Below, in pieces: positions 1 to 8,118 of a stretch of 64,000 bases of DNA; the stretch's first letter is position 1, and each line of letters opens with the position of its first letter. The notes below the pieces were generated by a model. The model saw only the letters and a program-made list of their open reading frames with translations. It did not search any database and was not told the DNA's origin. The DNA is from Chthonomonas calidirosea (lineage in GTDB: Bacteria; Armatimonadota; Fimbriimonadia; Fimbriimonadales; Fimbriimonadaceae): assembly GCA_945882415.1 (NCBI GenBank), contig CAMCWC010000006.1:1-64000 (forward strand). Direction: 5' to 3'. The position numbers were made by a program, and so were the translations under genes.

Positions 1-938
1 GCGCTGTTGATGGCTCGCGCGACCTGAGCGTCGCTGGGCGGACGGGTCGTGATGAACTTCTGCATGAAGCTGCCGACGGTTCTCCAAAGGAGCAGCGTGG
101 CGAGCACCGCGGCAAGCAGACGGACCTCGGAGCTCGGGACCCACGGGGTCCGGAAGATCGAAAGAAACAGCATCATGCCCGCAGCCAGGTTTGTTCCGCA
201 TCGCGGATGGACGCGGGGCATGCGCTTTACGACATCTACCGAAAGCGTCTCGCCGCGCTCAAGGGTGTGAACCACTTGGTGTTCGGCTCCATGGATTCCC
301 GCGAGCGGCGAGAGCCGCAGTCCGGCTAGGAAAAGCGCCAGGGCCAGAAACTCGGCCGCGGGATTTTGCATCCAGGTTGGGATGACTTTCACCAGCCAAT
401 CTTCGGTGATCCATGCCCCGAGGTAGTTGCCAGTTGCGAGAAGGGCGAACATAGAAAAACCCGTGGCCACGAGGGCCCACTTGTTCGGCCCGCCGCTTGC
501 GGTTCCGGTCGTGAGATAGACGCCGAACGGAGTGGCCATTCCGCCAACTAGCGGCAAAACCGGGCGTGGGAGTGGTCGGGGATAGAGGTCGGCGTACGAC
601 ATGGCTCCAAGGAGCGCATTTGCATCGTCAACAACCCACAGCCGGTCAACACTTTCGGTTTCCATGAGCCGGAGCGCGTCAGCGGCGCTTTGGTAGGCAC
701 GGATGGTGACCGCGGGGGAAGCGACGGTAGGGTCGGTGAGGTCAACGCCGTCGGCGAGGGCATTGCCAAGGGCTTTCGCGGTGACGAGACCAATGAGAAT
801 TTCGCCGTCCGTAACCGGAACCGCTCCGTCCAAGGCGTCTCGCATGAGCGTTGCCGCGCGTTCCCAGGAATCTTCGGGTTGCAGGGTTCTAACCGGCCGT
901 GCAAACAGACTCACCGGGACATCAAGGCGGATACTCAC
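1..938 (-). CDS. CBS-domain plus DUF1385 membrane protein, 3' end outside window
   Basis: Read from the complement. The only plausible start is GTG at 938, because an in-frame TAG lies two codons upstream. The first ~130 residues look like a CBS pair (MRDALDGAVPVTDGEILIGL, then SVDRLWVVDDANALLG). Hydrophobic segments follow, then the C-terminal half of a DUF1385/YqhQ-type protein, shown by HGAEHQVVHTLERGE and the HPRCGTNLAAG motif. At least 312 codons are present and the gene runs off the left edge. CBS pairs usually bind adenosyl nucleotides; the role of DUF1385 is unknown to me. The canonical DUF1385 N-terminal half is not seen, so this is a domain recombination. It is divergent from pfkA, with an 82-base gap. 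Confidence 0.75.
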   Translation of the reverse strand, partial: MSIRLDVPVSLFARPVRTLQPEDSWERAATLMRDALDGAVPVTDGEILIGLVTAKALGNALADGVDLTDPTVASPAVTIRAYQSAADALRLMETESVDRLWVVDDANALLGAMSYADLYPRPLPRPVLPLVGGMATPFGVYLTTGTASGGPNKWALVATGFSMFALLATGNYLGAWITEDWLVKVIPTWMQNPAAEFLALALFLAGLRLSPLAGIHGAEHQVVHTLERGETLSVDVVKRMPRVHPRCGTNLAAGMMLFLSIFRTPWVPSSEVRLLAAVLATLLLWRTVGSFMQKFITTRPPSDAQVARAINS

Positions 939-1020
939 GACCTACAAGGTTACGCCATCGCGCTCAGTTGCCGTCGCGTTGGTTGTTCCGGGGCATAAGG
1001 AGACATACTCTCCCAAGACG

Positions 1021-1983
1021 ATGAAGCGAATTGCCGTGATTACCAGCGGTGGCGACGCGCCAGGCATGAATGCTGCCCTCCGAGCGGTGGTCCGGGCCGC
1101 GATTGGTCGTGGCGCAGAGGTCGTTGGTTTCGGCCACGGCTACGAAGGCATCATCAACAACGAAGCCGTTGAGATGAATTCTCAGGCGGTTGGCGGCATC
1201 ATCGATCGCGGCGGCACGATTCTCCGAACCGCGCGAAGCGCAACATTTAGGACCATCGAAGGTCGTCAGAAAGCACTGGACATGCTGACGGCTAACGGCG
1301 CGGAAGGCTTGGTGGTCATCGGCGGAGACGGTTCGCTTACCGGCGCGCTCAAACTTCACGAAGAGTTTCAGTTCCCGGTGATGGGCGTTCCTGGTTCGAT
1401 TGATAACGACATCGCGGGAACGGACTTCTCGATCGGTTTTGATACGGCGGTGAACACGGCGGTTCAGGCTATTGACCGCGTTCGCGATACGGCCTATTCC
1501 CACGAGCGCGTGTTTGTCATCGAAGTGATGGGTAGGCGAAACGGCTTTATCGCGCTGGAAGCGGGGCTTAGCGGTGGCGCTGAAGCAGTACTGATTCCGG
1601 AGGTGCCTTACTCGCTGCTGGATATTTGCCGGTACCTGCGGTCGGCGGCATCCAAAGGCAAACGAAGCTCGATCCTCGTGGTGGCAGAAGGCGCGGCGAA
1701 AGCGAGCGATGTCAGCGACTTCATCGGGAAGAACACCGGCTTTGAGACCCGGCACGTCGTGCTCGGTCACATGCAGCGCGGCGGCTCGCCGACGGCGTTT
1801 GACCGTGTTTTGGCGCTTCGGCTCGGCGCGATGGCTACGAACCGGTTGCTCTCGGGATTCCGGGGCGAGATGGTGGGCGTGGACGGTCGAAACCTTGTGT
1901 CACATCCGCTTTCTTACGTGTTGAGCACAGATCGGCAGATTGATCCAGAACGTTTGTTGCTGACCGAAGTCATGGCGCAGTAA
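1021..1983 (+). CDS. pfkA: ATP-dependent 6-phosphofructokinase
   Basis: Converts fructose 6-phosphate to fructose 1,6-bisphosphate, the committed step of glycolysis, in the cytoplasm. The 320-residue protein matches the bacterial PfkA length. It opens with KRIAVITSGGDAPGMNA, has the ATP site GGDGS at residues 101-105 and the catalytic PGSIDND loop at 124-130. Gly at 104 and at 125 fit the ATP-using rather than the pyrophosphate-using class. MGRRNGF and GHMQRGGSP complete the substrate site. ATG 1021 was chosen because it matches the family N-terminus; the reading frame stays open upstream to 703 but has no family similarity there. An AAGGAG lies about 17 bases upstream, which is too far to be an ideal ribosome site. 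The stop abuts the stop of the convergent transglutaminase gene. Confidence 0.97.
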   Translation: MKRIAVITSGGDAPGMNAALRAVVRAAIGRGAEVVGFGHGYEGIINNEAVEMNSQAVGGIIDRGGTILRTARSATFRTIEGRQKALDMLTANGAEGLVVIGGDGSLTGALKLHEEFQFPVMGVPGSIDNDIAGTDFSIGFDTAVNTAVQAIDRVRDTAYSHERVFVIEVMGRRNGFIALEAGLSGGAEAVLIPEVPYSLLDICRYLRSAASKGKRSSILVVAEGAAKASDVSDFIGKNTGFETRHVVLGHMQRGGSPTAFDRVLALRLGAMATNRLLSGFRGEMVGVDGRNLVSHPLSYVLSTDRQIDPERLLLTEVMAQ

Positions 1984-3249
1984 TCAGAGCTTCGTGATAT
2001 TCGAACTCGTCACGGCCGATGCCTGTGGTGGCGTGTCGGAGTACGTCATTCGGTAGGAGGCGGTGCTCCCGTACATTCCGGAGATGCCGTCTTTGGACCA
2101 AGGCGCGAGGTATCCGGTGGCAACACGCTCGTTGAGTCGCGGCACGATGTAGAAGAAGTACGGGTGATAGCCTTCTTTATCCACACCATCCGAGAATGTT
2201 GGATCCTGAGGCAGCCAGCCGGTGCCAGGGACGAAAATTTCGACCCAGGCGTGGTTCTGAGGACGGCTGTTTCGAAGGTCAACCCCGAGCACGACGCGGG
2301 ACGGAATTCCGATGGAACTGATCGCGCGGGCATAAAGGCTGCTAAAGCCGAAACAGGTGGCTTTCTTGGCCTTGCAAACCTCAACAAACGTTGGTGGTTC
2401 TGGGATCTGGTACGAGAAGTCCTTCACCAGCCCCCGGAAGAGCGTCTGTGCGGCCTTCATCGGAGTCATCGTTTGCTTAAAGTTCGTCGGCAAGTGGCGG
2501 TCGACGAACTCTTTCGTGACGGCAACGTCCGCTGCTTCTCCCGGGATGACGTTGTATTGCTTTGCTTCGGGAGGCAACGCTGCATAGTTGGTCCAGGCCA
2601 CTGCCTCCAGCTTCTTCGGGTTTAGCCGAATGTTGTACGCGACAACAATCTGATTTCGAATGACGTCGTACTCTCCCGGTCCGGCACTATCCTTTACCAA
2701 TCCATCGGAGTCTTTGGTGCTCGGAGTCTCAGGCTCTTGGTGGGAGAACCGATCTTGGATCGGCATGGCGATCTCAAGTCGCTTGGCCACGCCCTGCCGG
2801 ATCGTGACTTTGAATTTGTTCTCCAGCCGGTATTTAATCGGATCGATGCGCTCAAACTTGTCTGGCAACACCGCCTCGATGACGCCCGTGTTTGGTTTGC
2901 CGCTCTCTACTGGTGCCCCGACTGGGACGGCGCGGACGGCGTACTCCAGGCCGTAGTCAACGTTCGTGCCGGGTGACCACATGACGGTCCAGATTTTTCC
3001 GGGGGTTGCAACGAAGGATGGGCTTTGTTGGAGCTTTGTGGCGCCCGCTACTTGGTAGACAATCTGGAACGGTTCGCCGGAACCACCATTGCACCGCACC
3101 GTGGTTTGCAGGAAGAACGGTCCCTCTCCGAATCCAAATTTCTTCTCTTCGCCGGTGGAGGTTGTTACCTTAACTTGAGTCACGACAAGATCGGCCGCCA
3201 TGTTTGGCGACTTCGTGAGATGGAGCAATCCTAGTAACGACAGGCTCAT
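1984..3249 (-). CDS. Transglutaminase-like cysteine protease-fold protein
   Basis: A 421-residue protein whose C-terminal ~140 residues carry a transglutaminase-core triad: Cys299 in ATCFGFSSLYARAISSIGIP, His333 in NHAWVEIFVPGTGW and Asp349 in LPQDPTF. The N-terminal ~270 residues are beta-rich with no motif I recognise. Bacterial members of this superfamily act as peptidases or amide-bond-forming enzymes on envelope proteins. The N-terminus is short and hydrophobic (MSLSLLGLLHL), so export is possible but a clean signal peptide is not evident; a second Met at residue 17 is an alternative start. The gene is convergent with pfkA and its start lies 42 bases from the end of the TPR gene, so the two may share a transcript. 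Confidence 0.8.
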   Translation of the reverse strand: MSLSLLGLLHLTKSPNMAADLVVTQVKVTTSTGEEKKFGFGEGPFFLQTTVRCNGGSGEPFQIVYQVAGATKLQQSPSFVATPGKIWTVMWSPGTNVDYGLEYAVRAVPVGAPVESGKPNTGVIEAVLPDKFERIDPIKYRLENKFKVTIRQGVAKRLEIAMPIQDRFSHQEPETPSTKDSDGLVKDSAGPGEYDVIRNQIVVAYNIRLNPKKLEAVAWTNYAALPPEAKQYNVIPGEAADVAVTKEFVDRHLPTNFKQTMTPMKAAQTLFRGLVKDFSYQIPEPPTFVEVCKAKKATCFGFSSLYARAISSIGIPSRVVLGVDLRNSRPQNHAWVEIFVPGTGWLPQDPTFSDGVDKEGYHPYFFYIVPRLNERVATGYLAPWSKDGISGMYGSTASYRMTYSDTPPQASAVTSSNITKL

Positions 3250-3291
3250 CTTGTCTGTAAGCTATTTTGACGAACGGATAATGTGATCAAT

Positions 3292-3981
3292 TCAACTTTT
3301 CTTAAGTTTGCGCAACTCATCCTCCGCCCTTTTCGCGTAGTCAGTGTCCGGATTCAACTGTATCAGCTTTTTGAAGGTCTCGACGGCTTTTTTGGTGTCT
3401 CCGAGATTCTTGTATGCAATTCCGAGCTCGCCGTACGCTTCTCCGCGCACGTGAGTTGAGACTTTTGGCATACGAGTGGGGCCGATGAACTTGATGAACG
3501 TGTTGCAATCGTCGCGCAACGTCTCCCAAACTCGGCGCGGCAGCTTATCTGCTGGCCAGTATTGGCCCTGAATGTAGAGCGTGGCCGCCCGCATCATATA
3601 GATGTTCGGATCCTTCGGTTTCAGCTTTACGGCTGAATCAAGGGTCTCCCTCGACGTTTCTAGCAGGGCCTCCGCCTCGGCTTGTTTCCCTTGAACCCTC
3701 AAGAGCCCAGCTTTGACGGTTTGGCCGTTGCCAAGCCACACTAGGGCACGAGCGTCTTTCGGGTTCTTTTCGAGCATCGTGTTGATCCCGGCATAGGCGG
3801 TTTCGAAGGTTTTAAAGTCACCGCGGAAGACGGCAAAGAACTTTCGGCGGTACGTGACGATGAACGGATCTTCCTGGTACGTGCCCGCTACCGACTTGTT
3901 GTATTCCGGCTTCGGATAGACGAACTGAGCGTGCGCGTGGGGGAGAAACAGCAGGACTGAGGCAATAGCGAAGGCGCGCAT
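3292..3981 (-). CDS. Secreted TPR-repeat protein
   Basis: A 229-residue protein starting at MRAFAIASVLLFLPHAHA, a typical signal peptide with predicted cleavage after AHA. The frame extends 11 codons upstream to 4014, but the signal peptide decides for the internal ATG at 3981. The body is helical with tetratricopeptide character: NPKDARALVWLGNGQ, LKPKDPNIYMMRAATLYIQG and the C-terminal GEAYGELGIAYKNLGDTKKAVETFKKLIQLNPDTD, which together give about three to four repeats. TPRs mediate protein contacts; the partner is unknown. It lies upstream of the transglutaminase gene on the same strand and diverges from efp. Confidence 0.8.
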   Translation of the reverse strand: MRAFAIASVLLFLPHAHAQFVYPKPEYNKSVAGTYQEDPFIVTYRRKFFAVFRGDFKTFETAYAGINTMLEKNPKDARALVWLGNGQTVKAGLLRVQGKQAEAEALLETSRETLDSAVKLKPKDPNIYMMRAATLYIQGQYWPADKLPRRVWETLRDDCNTFIKFIGPTRMPKVSTHVRGEAYGELGIAYKNLGDTKKAVETFKKLIQLNPDTDYAKRAEDELRKLKKS

Positions 3982-4113
3982 GTCACTAGGTTTTACGTCA
4001 AAGTGCGCGAACATATCCCTCTATCGGACCGTCAGTTGGTGAGTTATCGTTCAACCCGTGCCAAAATGAGCGTGATTCGTTTGGCTTCGGCCAGCGACAT
4101 CGAGGGGCACTCA

Positions 4114-4680
4114 TTGGCAATTGACACCAGCGATTTTAGAAACGGTCTTTCCTTCGTGATGGACAACGAGTTTTGGACGATCATCGAGTTCCAGCACGTC
4201 AAGCCTGGAAAGGGTGGCGCGTTCGTCCGAACTCGACTCCGAAAGATCAAGTCCGGACAGGTCATCGAAAAGACATTCCGATCCGGAGAAAAAGTAGAGC
4301 CAGCTTTCATCGAAAAGGTGGAAATGCAGTACCTGTACAAGCAGGGTGACGACGCGATCGTGATGGACCTCGACACCTATGAGCAGATTCCAATCCCGAT
4401 GGCTACGCTTGGAGACCAAGCCAAGTACCTGAAGGAAGAATCGAAAATCATCGCGTCCGTCAGCGGAGCGGAAACCCTTGGCTACGAGCTTCCAAACTTT
4501 ATGGAGCTTGAGGTCACGGAGACGGACCCAGGATTTAAGGGCGACACCGTGAGTGGAAGCAACAAACCAGCGACGTTGGAAACCGGTGCGGTAGTTCAAG
4601 TTCCTTTTCACATTAATATTGGTGATGTGATTAAGGTAGATACTCGTACCGATTCGTATCTTGAACGCGTCAAGAAGTAA
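4114..4680 (+). CDS. efp: Translation elongation factor P
   Basis: Relieves ribosome stalling at polyproline stretches. The family signature HVKPGKGGAFVRTRLR is present. The Lys in PGKG (about residue 33) is the position modified in species that have the modifying enzymes. All three beta-barrel domains are present, ending GDVIKVDTRTDSYLERVKK. TTG at 4114 is preferred: GAGGGG sits 7 bases upstream at 4102-4107, it gives 188 residues (the normal length), and it makes the N-terminus AIDTSDFRNGLS like other EF-P proteins. The frame is open upstream with ATGs at 4003 and 4066, but those would add 37 or 16 unusual residues. It is followed after 5 bases by the cysteine-rich membrane protein gene. 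Confidence 0.95.
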   Translation: MAIDTSDFRNGLSFVMDNEFWTIIEFQHVKPGKGGAFVRTRLRKIKSGQVIEKTFRSGEKVEPAFIEKVEMQYLYKQGDDAIVMDLDTYEQIPIPMATLGDQAKYLKEESKIIASVSGAETLGYELPNFMELEVTETDPGFKGDTVSGSNKPATLETGAVVQVPFHINIGDVIKVDTRTDSYLERVKK

Positions 4681-4685
4681 GAGCT

Positions 4686-5741
4686 ATGGCCGCCGGCAGA
4701 GACCTCAACGAGACACTTCAAGATTTTCTGTCGGCGTGTGCCCGATTCTTGCTTTATGCGGGTGCAGTCGCAGCCGTCGGCGCAGCTGGCCTACTCATTT
4801 TCACCATCATTCGGATGGCTGATCCTGGAGCGGCGTCGCAAACGGCGGACGCCCTTCGCAATGTCGGCATTTTCCAAAACGTTCTGCTCGTGAGCGTTTT
4901 GGCCGCCGGGGTTGGTGCCAGCTACATGTTCTGGGGCGAGGATCTGCTGAGCGGTGGCTTGCTGATCCTCGCAGCGGTCCTTTACTTTGCTCCGCTTTAC
5001 ATTCCGATGATGGTCGCGAATTCCGACCAGAACGATGCTGGGCGGAAGAGTTACGAGGCACTTCAATCTGCCGGCACCTGGCTGGGTGTCATTGCGATAA
5101 TCGTAGTTGTCGCGGATCTGTTCAACCGCGTCCGAAACCGATCAAAAGAAGGGGTCAAAGCCGATCTTCTGAAGTACGGCAAGGGTGTTAAACAAGAGCA
5201 GGACCGCGAGAACGTGTTCCTTGGCAAGTGCTGGCAGCTGCCTTTTTGCCGAAAGTTTGTTCGCGAGCGCTGCCCGATTTACCATTCAAAGCGGACTTGC
5301 TGGAAGGAGCAGGTTGGCTGTATGTGCGAAGAGCAAGTCATCAAGGGTGCCATGGAGAACCGTCCGATTCCAAAGGACGCTTTGCTGGCCGCCCAGATGA
5401 TTCCGCGGAACCATAAGCTCACTCCCGCGCAGAAGAAAGAGCGCTGCAACGTTTGCGTGATTTACAACGAGCACCAGCGGCACAAGTATCGAGCCCTGTT
5501 GCCGGGCGTACTCGCTGGATTCATCGCCTTTTACGTCTTGTTCCGAAGTCCGCTGATGAGCGGGATGACCGCGCTCGTAGGACAGATCAATAAGGTTATG
5601 TACGGTTTCACCTACGGCGCGAGTGGCCAGCAGAAGATTCCGGTGCTCTTTACGGAGATGCTCTTGGTTGTCTTCTTCTTGGTCGCCCTGAGTTATGCAT
5701 TGAAGATGATTGAATATGCCGTCTTCAAGCTGAAGATTTAA
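4686..5741 (+). CDS. Membrane protein with eight-cysteine cytoplasmic-type domain
   Basis: 351 residues, family not recognised. About four hydrophobic segments lie in the first 150 residues (roughly 20-43, 61-82, 88-110, 131-147) and two near the C-terminus (271-292, 320-345). Between them is a soluble region of ~120 residues with Cys at 182, 188, 196, 205, 212, 214, 254 and 257. It includes a CxC (GCMCEE) and a CxxC (RCNVCVIYNEHQRHK) plus nearby His. Eight spaced cysteines could hold zinc or iron-sulfur centres; this is inference. It begins 5 bases after efp and its stop overlaps the ATG of the RtcA-like gene by one base, so the three genes probably form one transcript. Confidence 0.8.
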   Translation: MAAGRDLNETLQDFLSACARFLLYAGAVAAVGAAGLLIFTIIRMADPGAASQTADALRNVGIFQNVLLVSVLAAGVGASYMFWGEDLLSGGLLILAAVLYFAPLYIPMMVANSDQNDAGRKSYEALQSAGTWLGVIAIIVVVADLFNRVRNRSKEGVKADLLKYGKGVKQEQDRENVFLGKCWQLPFCRKFVRERCPIYHSKRTCWKEQVGCMCEEQVIKGAMENRPIPKDALLAAQMIPRNHKLTPAQKKERCNVCVIYNEHQRHKYRALLPGVLAGFIAFYVLFRSPLMSGMTALVGQINKVMYGFTYGASGQQKIPVLFTEMLLVVFFLVALSYALKMIEYAVFKLKI

Positions 5742-6796
5742 TGGCCCTGAGTCCGTTTTTGCGGATCGACGGCTCTTTTGGTGAAGGCGGAGGCGGGCTG
5801 GTGCGGACAGCGCTGACCGTCTCCGCGATGATTCAGCAGCCCGTAGAAATCATCAACGTCCGCGCCGGGACACGGTTCCCCGGGCTTGATGTCGAGGACG
5901 TCGTTTTACTTCGCGCTCTGGCCAAAGTGACGGGTACCGAGACGAGTGCGTGCAACGTTGGCGACCATTCGATCACGTTCCATCCGAACCATCGAGCAAA
6001 AGGGCTCTCGGGGAAGGTCGGAGGTGAGCGGAACGTTCACGGCCGAACCGCTAATGGGCCGATCACGCTTACGGCCCTCATTCCGGCTTTGGCGCGAAGC
6101 GGAATGTACTCTTCGCTCCTCGTTGAAGGGGAGACGTTTGGAACAAATGCGCTCGGCTTTGACGCCTTTGCGGAGGGCACGCTTGGTGTACTTCGAGAGA
6201 TGGGGATTTACGCGTTTCCGGAGCATCAGCAGGTTGGGTTCGGCAGAGATTCGGCCGGCGAGATTGCGATTGATATTGAGCCTTCGGTGGTTAATGGACT
6301 CGACTGGCCGGATCGCGGCAAGTTGATCGCGGTTCGAGGGCGGGTTTCCACCGCTAGAGTGCCGGAGTCGATTGCGGCGCGCGCGCTATCTCACCTTGAA
6401 AAGCTGGCGAAAGCGGCGAACGTGCCAGTTGAGGCAGAAGCGGTCGAGCTAGAAGGCGCGGCCTCCGGCGTGCACGTGACGCTTTGGGCGGTTTATGAAC
6501 GTGGGCTCGCGACCGGCACTTCGATGGGAGTCAAAGGGCTGCGCGTGGAGGCGCTGGTGCAAGATGCGTTTGATCAGCTTGCCGAGTGGATGACTTCGAA
6601 CGCTACGCTCGACGCGTATCTGGCGGACCAGATTTTGGTGCCGGCAGCGTTTGCGGATTCCGGCAGCGTGTTCCGCGTTTCGGAACTGACATCTCGGTTT
6701 ATGACGGCGGTTTGGGTGATCAAGCAGTTCGTGCCGGCCCGGATTACGGTTCGTGGTTCTGAGGGTGGACCTGGGCTTGTGACCATCGAGCGGTAG
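5741..6796 (+). CDS. RNA 3'-phosphate cyclase-like protein lacking the catalytic His
   Basis: 351 residues of the RtcA/Rcl1 fold: DGSFGEGGGGLVRTALTVS at 10-28, VRAGTRFPGL at 40-49, RGKLIAVRG at 192-200 and YLADQILVPAAFADSG near 293-308. Active RtcA uses a His (His309 in E. coli, in CHLLTNIAV) that is adenylylated. The aligned segment here is SRFMTAVWVIKQF, with Arg319 at that position (codon CGG, two changes from a His codon). The glycine-rich FYPAGGG segment of RtcA is also replaced. The fold is therefore clear, but cyclase activity by the known mechanism is doubtful. Eukaryotic Rcl1 is a precedent for non-catalytic members. It is coupled to the preceding membrane protein by a TAATG overlap. 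Confidence 0.85.
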   Translation: MALSPFLRIDGSFGEGGGGLVRTALTVSAMIQQPVEIINVRAGTRFPGLDVEDVVLLRALAKVTGTETSACNVGDHSITFHPNHRAKGLSGKVGGERNVHGRTANGPITLTALIPALARSGMYSSLLVEGETFGTNALGFDAFAEGTLGVLREMGIYAFPEHQQVGFGRDSAGEIAIDIEPSVVNGLDWPDRGKLIAVRGRVSTARVPESIAARALSHLEKLAKAANVPVEAEAVELEGAASGVHVTLWAVYERGLATGTSMGVKGLRVEALVQDAFDQLAEWMTSNATLDAYLADQILVPAAFADSGSVFRVSELTSRFMTAVWVIKQFVPARITVRGSEGGPGLVTIER

Positions 6797-6799
6797 GCC

Positions 6800-7435
6800 G
6801 TGGGAGCGTTCGGGTACTTTCCGTCGGTGCGCGCCGCCCTCCTGTTTGCGTTCGCAGCTTTGACTGCCCTTGCTTCGGCAGATCGTGTCATCACGATTCC
6901 GACGGGGCGGAAGATTCCGTTCAAGGCGGTTCGGGCCGAGCTTTGGTATCAGCCGACGAAGGACGGCACAACCGAGTACTACTTTGGAACCGGTTTGACG
7001 GACCTTTTTGAGATTGAAGTCCGTACACAGCGACTGCCGCAACGGGATGTCAACACGGCGGTTGATCTGAGCTACAACATCATCGGTCCGATTCCTGACT
7101 TGACTCCGGGCATTAGTATCGGCGTTCAGGACGTTGCCAATGCGACCTTGGATGGGCGAAGGCCATATGCGGCACTCACTTTACGGCAGACGCTTTCGGC
7201 TCTGGATGGCGACGCAAACGGAGACGTCACGCTCGGCGTTTATGCCGGCGAGCGGGGCGGGGCTTTCATTGGAGTTTCTTTGCCGATTACCACTCGGATT
7301 CGCTTGCTCGGCGAGCACAACCGGTACCGGCCCTCCGGCGGAATTGAGTACACGCCGCAGAAGGGCTTGGCCCTGCGCTACTTTGCTCGCGGCGCGCAGC
7401 CGTTTGTGAGCATTTCACTCACTCGGCGTTTCTGA
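6800..7435 (+). CDS. Putative small outer-membrane barrel protein
   Basis: 211 residues from GTG 6800, starting three bases after the RtcA-like stop. A hydrophobic signal-like segment (ALLFAFAALTALASA) is followed by alternating beta-strand sequence. The protein ends SISLTRRF, with a terminal Phe as in barrel proteins recognised by the Bam machinery. No enzyme motif is seen. It may belong to the efp-led transcript. Its last 21 bases overlap the 3' end of the convergent plsC gene. Function unknown; the barrel call rests on the signal peptide, strand periodicity and C-terminal Phe. Confidence 0.6.
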   Translation: MGAFGYFPSVRAALLFAFAALTALASADRVITIPTGRKIPFKAVRAELWYQPTKDGTTEYYFGTGLTDLFEIEVRTQRLPQRDVNTAVDLSYNIIGPIPDLTPGISIGVQDVANATLDGRRPYAALTLRQTLSALDGDANGDVTLGVYAGERGGAFIGVSLPITTRIRLLGEHNRYRPSGGIEYTPQKGLALRYFARGAQPFVSISLTRRF

Positions 7436-8068
7436 ACCGGATTCTGGCGGCTTGATGGTCCAGCCGTTGGCGGCGGCTAGGGCGATGATTTCGCGCTGGA
7501 GCCGCTCGTTGAACTTGTCGTCGCTGCCTTCTTCTGACCATAGGAACGGCTTTCCGTAGACCAAGGTGGTTTTGGCGCGCTTACCTTTGCCTTCTCTTGG
7601 CATGATCGACTCGGTACCGTGGACGGCGATGGGGATTACCGGAGCGCCGCTGCGGCGGGCGAAGAGGGCGGCGCCGCTGTTGAACTTGCCGAGCGTGACT
7701 CCGTCGCCGCGGGTGCCTTCTGGGAAGAGGAGAAGCGGGTGGCCGTCTTCTAGCCGCTTAAGTCCGGTGCGGATGGCTTCGCGGTCGCTGGCGCCTCGGT
7801 GGACCGGGAAGGCGGCGACGCCGTCCATGATTTTGCCGAAGAACTTGTTCTTCCAAAGTTCTGCCTTCGCCATGGAGGCCATTCGTCGCTTTAGGCCAAT
7901 GCTGATCGCCGGCGGATCGAGATAGGAAACGTGATTTGGGGCAAGGATGATGCCGCCGGTGGTTGGCAGGTTTTCTGTGCCAACAACCTTTAGGCCGCCT
8001 TTGGTCTGCAAGAAGAACTTCGTAAGCTTGCGGATGACGGCATATATGAGCGGGTTGCCAATGATCAC
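7415..8068 (-). CDS. plsC: 1-acyl-sn-glycerol-3-phosphate acyltransferase
   Basis: Acylates lysophosphatidic acid to phosphatidic acid at the inner membrane. The 217-residue protein has the NHxxxxD catalytic box (NHVSYLD, His46 and Asp51), the FPEGTRGDG substrate box at 115-123 and the downstream VIPIAVHGTESIMP block. The N-terminal segment (NPLIYAVIRKLTKFFL) is the usual membrane-associated helix. It is a single gene whose start lies ~50 bases from the divergent sugar isomerase gene and whose 3' end overlaps the barrel protein gene by 21 bases. Confidence 0.93.
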   Translation of the reverse strand: MIIGNPLIYAVIRKLTKFFLQTKGGLKVVGTENLPTTGGIILAPNHVSYLDPPAISIGLKRRMASMAKAELWKNKFFGKIMDGVAAFPVHRGASDREAIRTGLKRLEDGHPLLLFPEGTRGDGVTLGKFNSGAALFARRSGAPVIPIAVHGTESIMPREGKGKRAKTTLVYGKPFLWSEEGSDDKFNERLQREIIALAAANGWTIKPPESGSETPSE

Positions 8069-8118
8069 AGGCCTTGATGATACTTCCTAACGTTCGCTGA
8101 GCCGGGTAAACCTGCGGG

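Noticed and set aside
548-904. 118-codon minus-strand frame
   Set aside because: It is a shadow of the CBS-DUF1385 gene, which starts with GTG at 938 in another frame.
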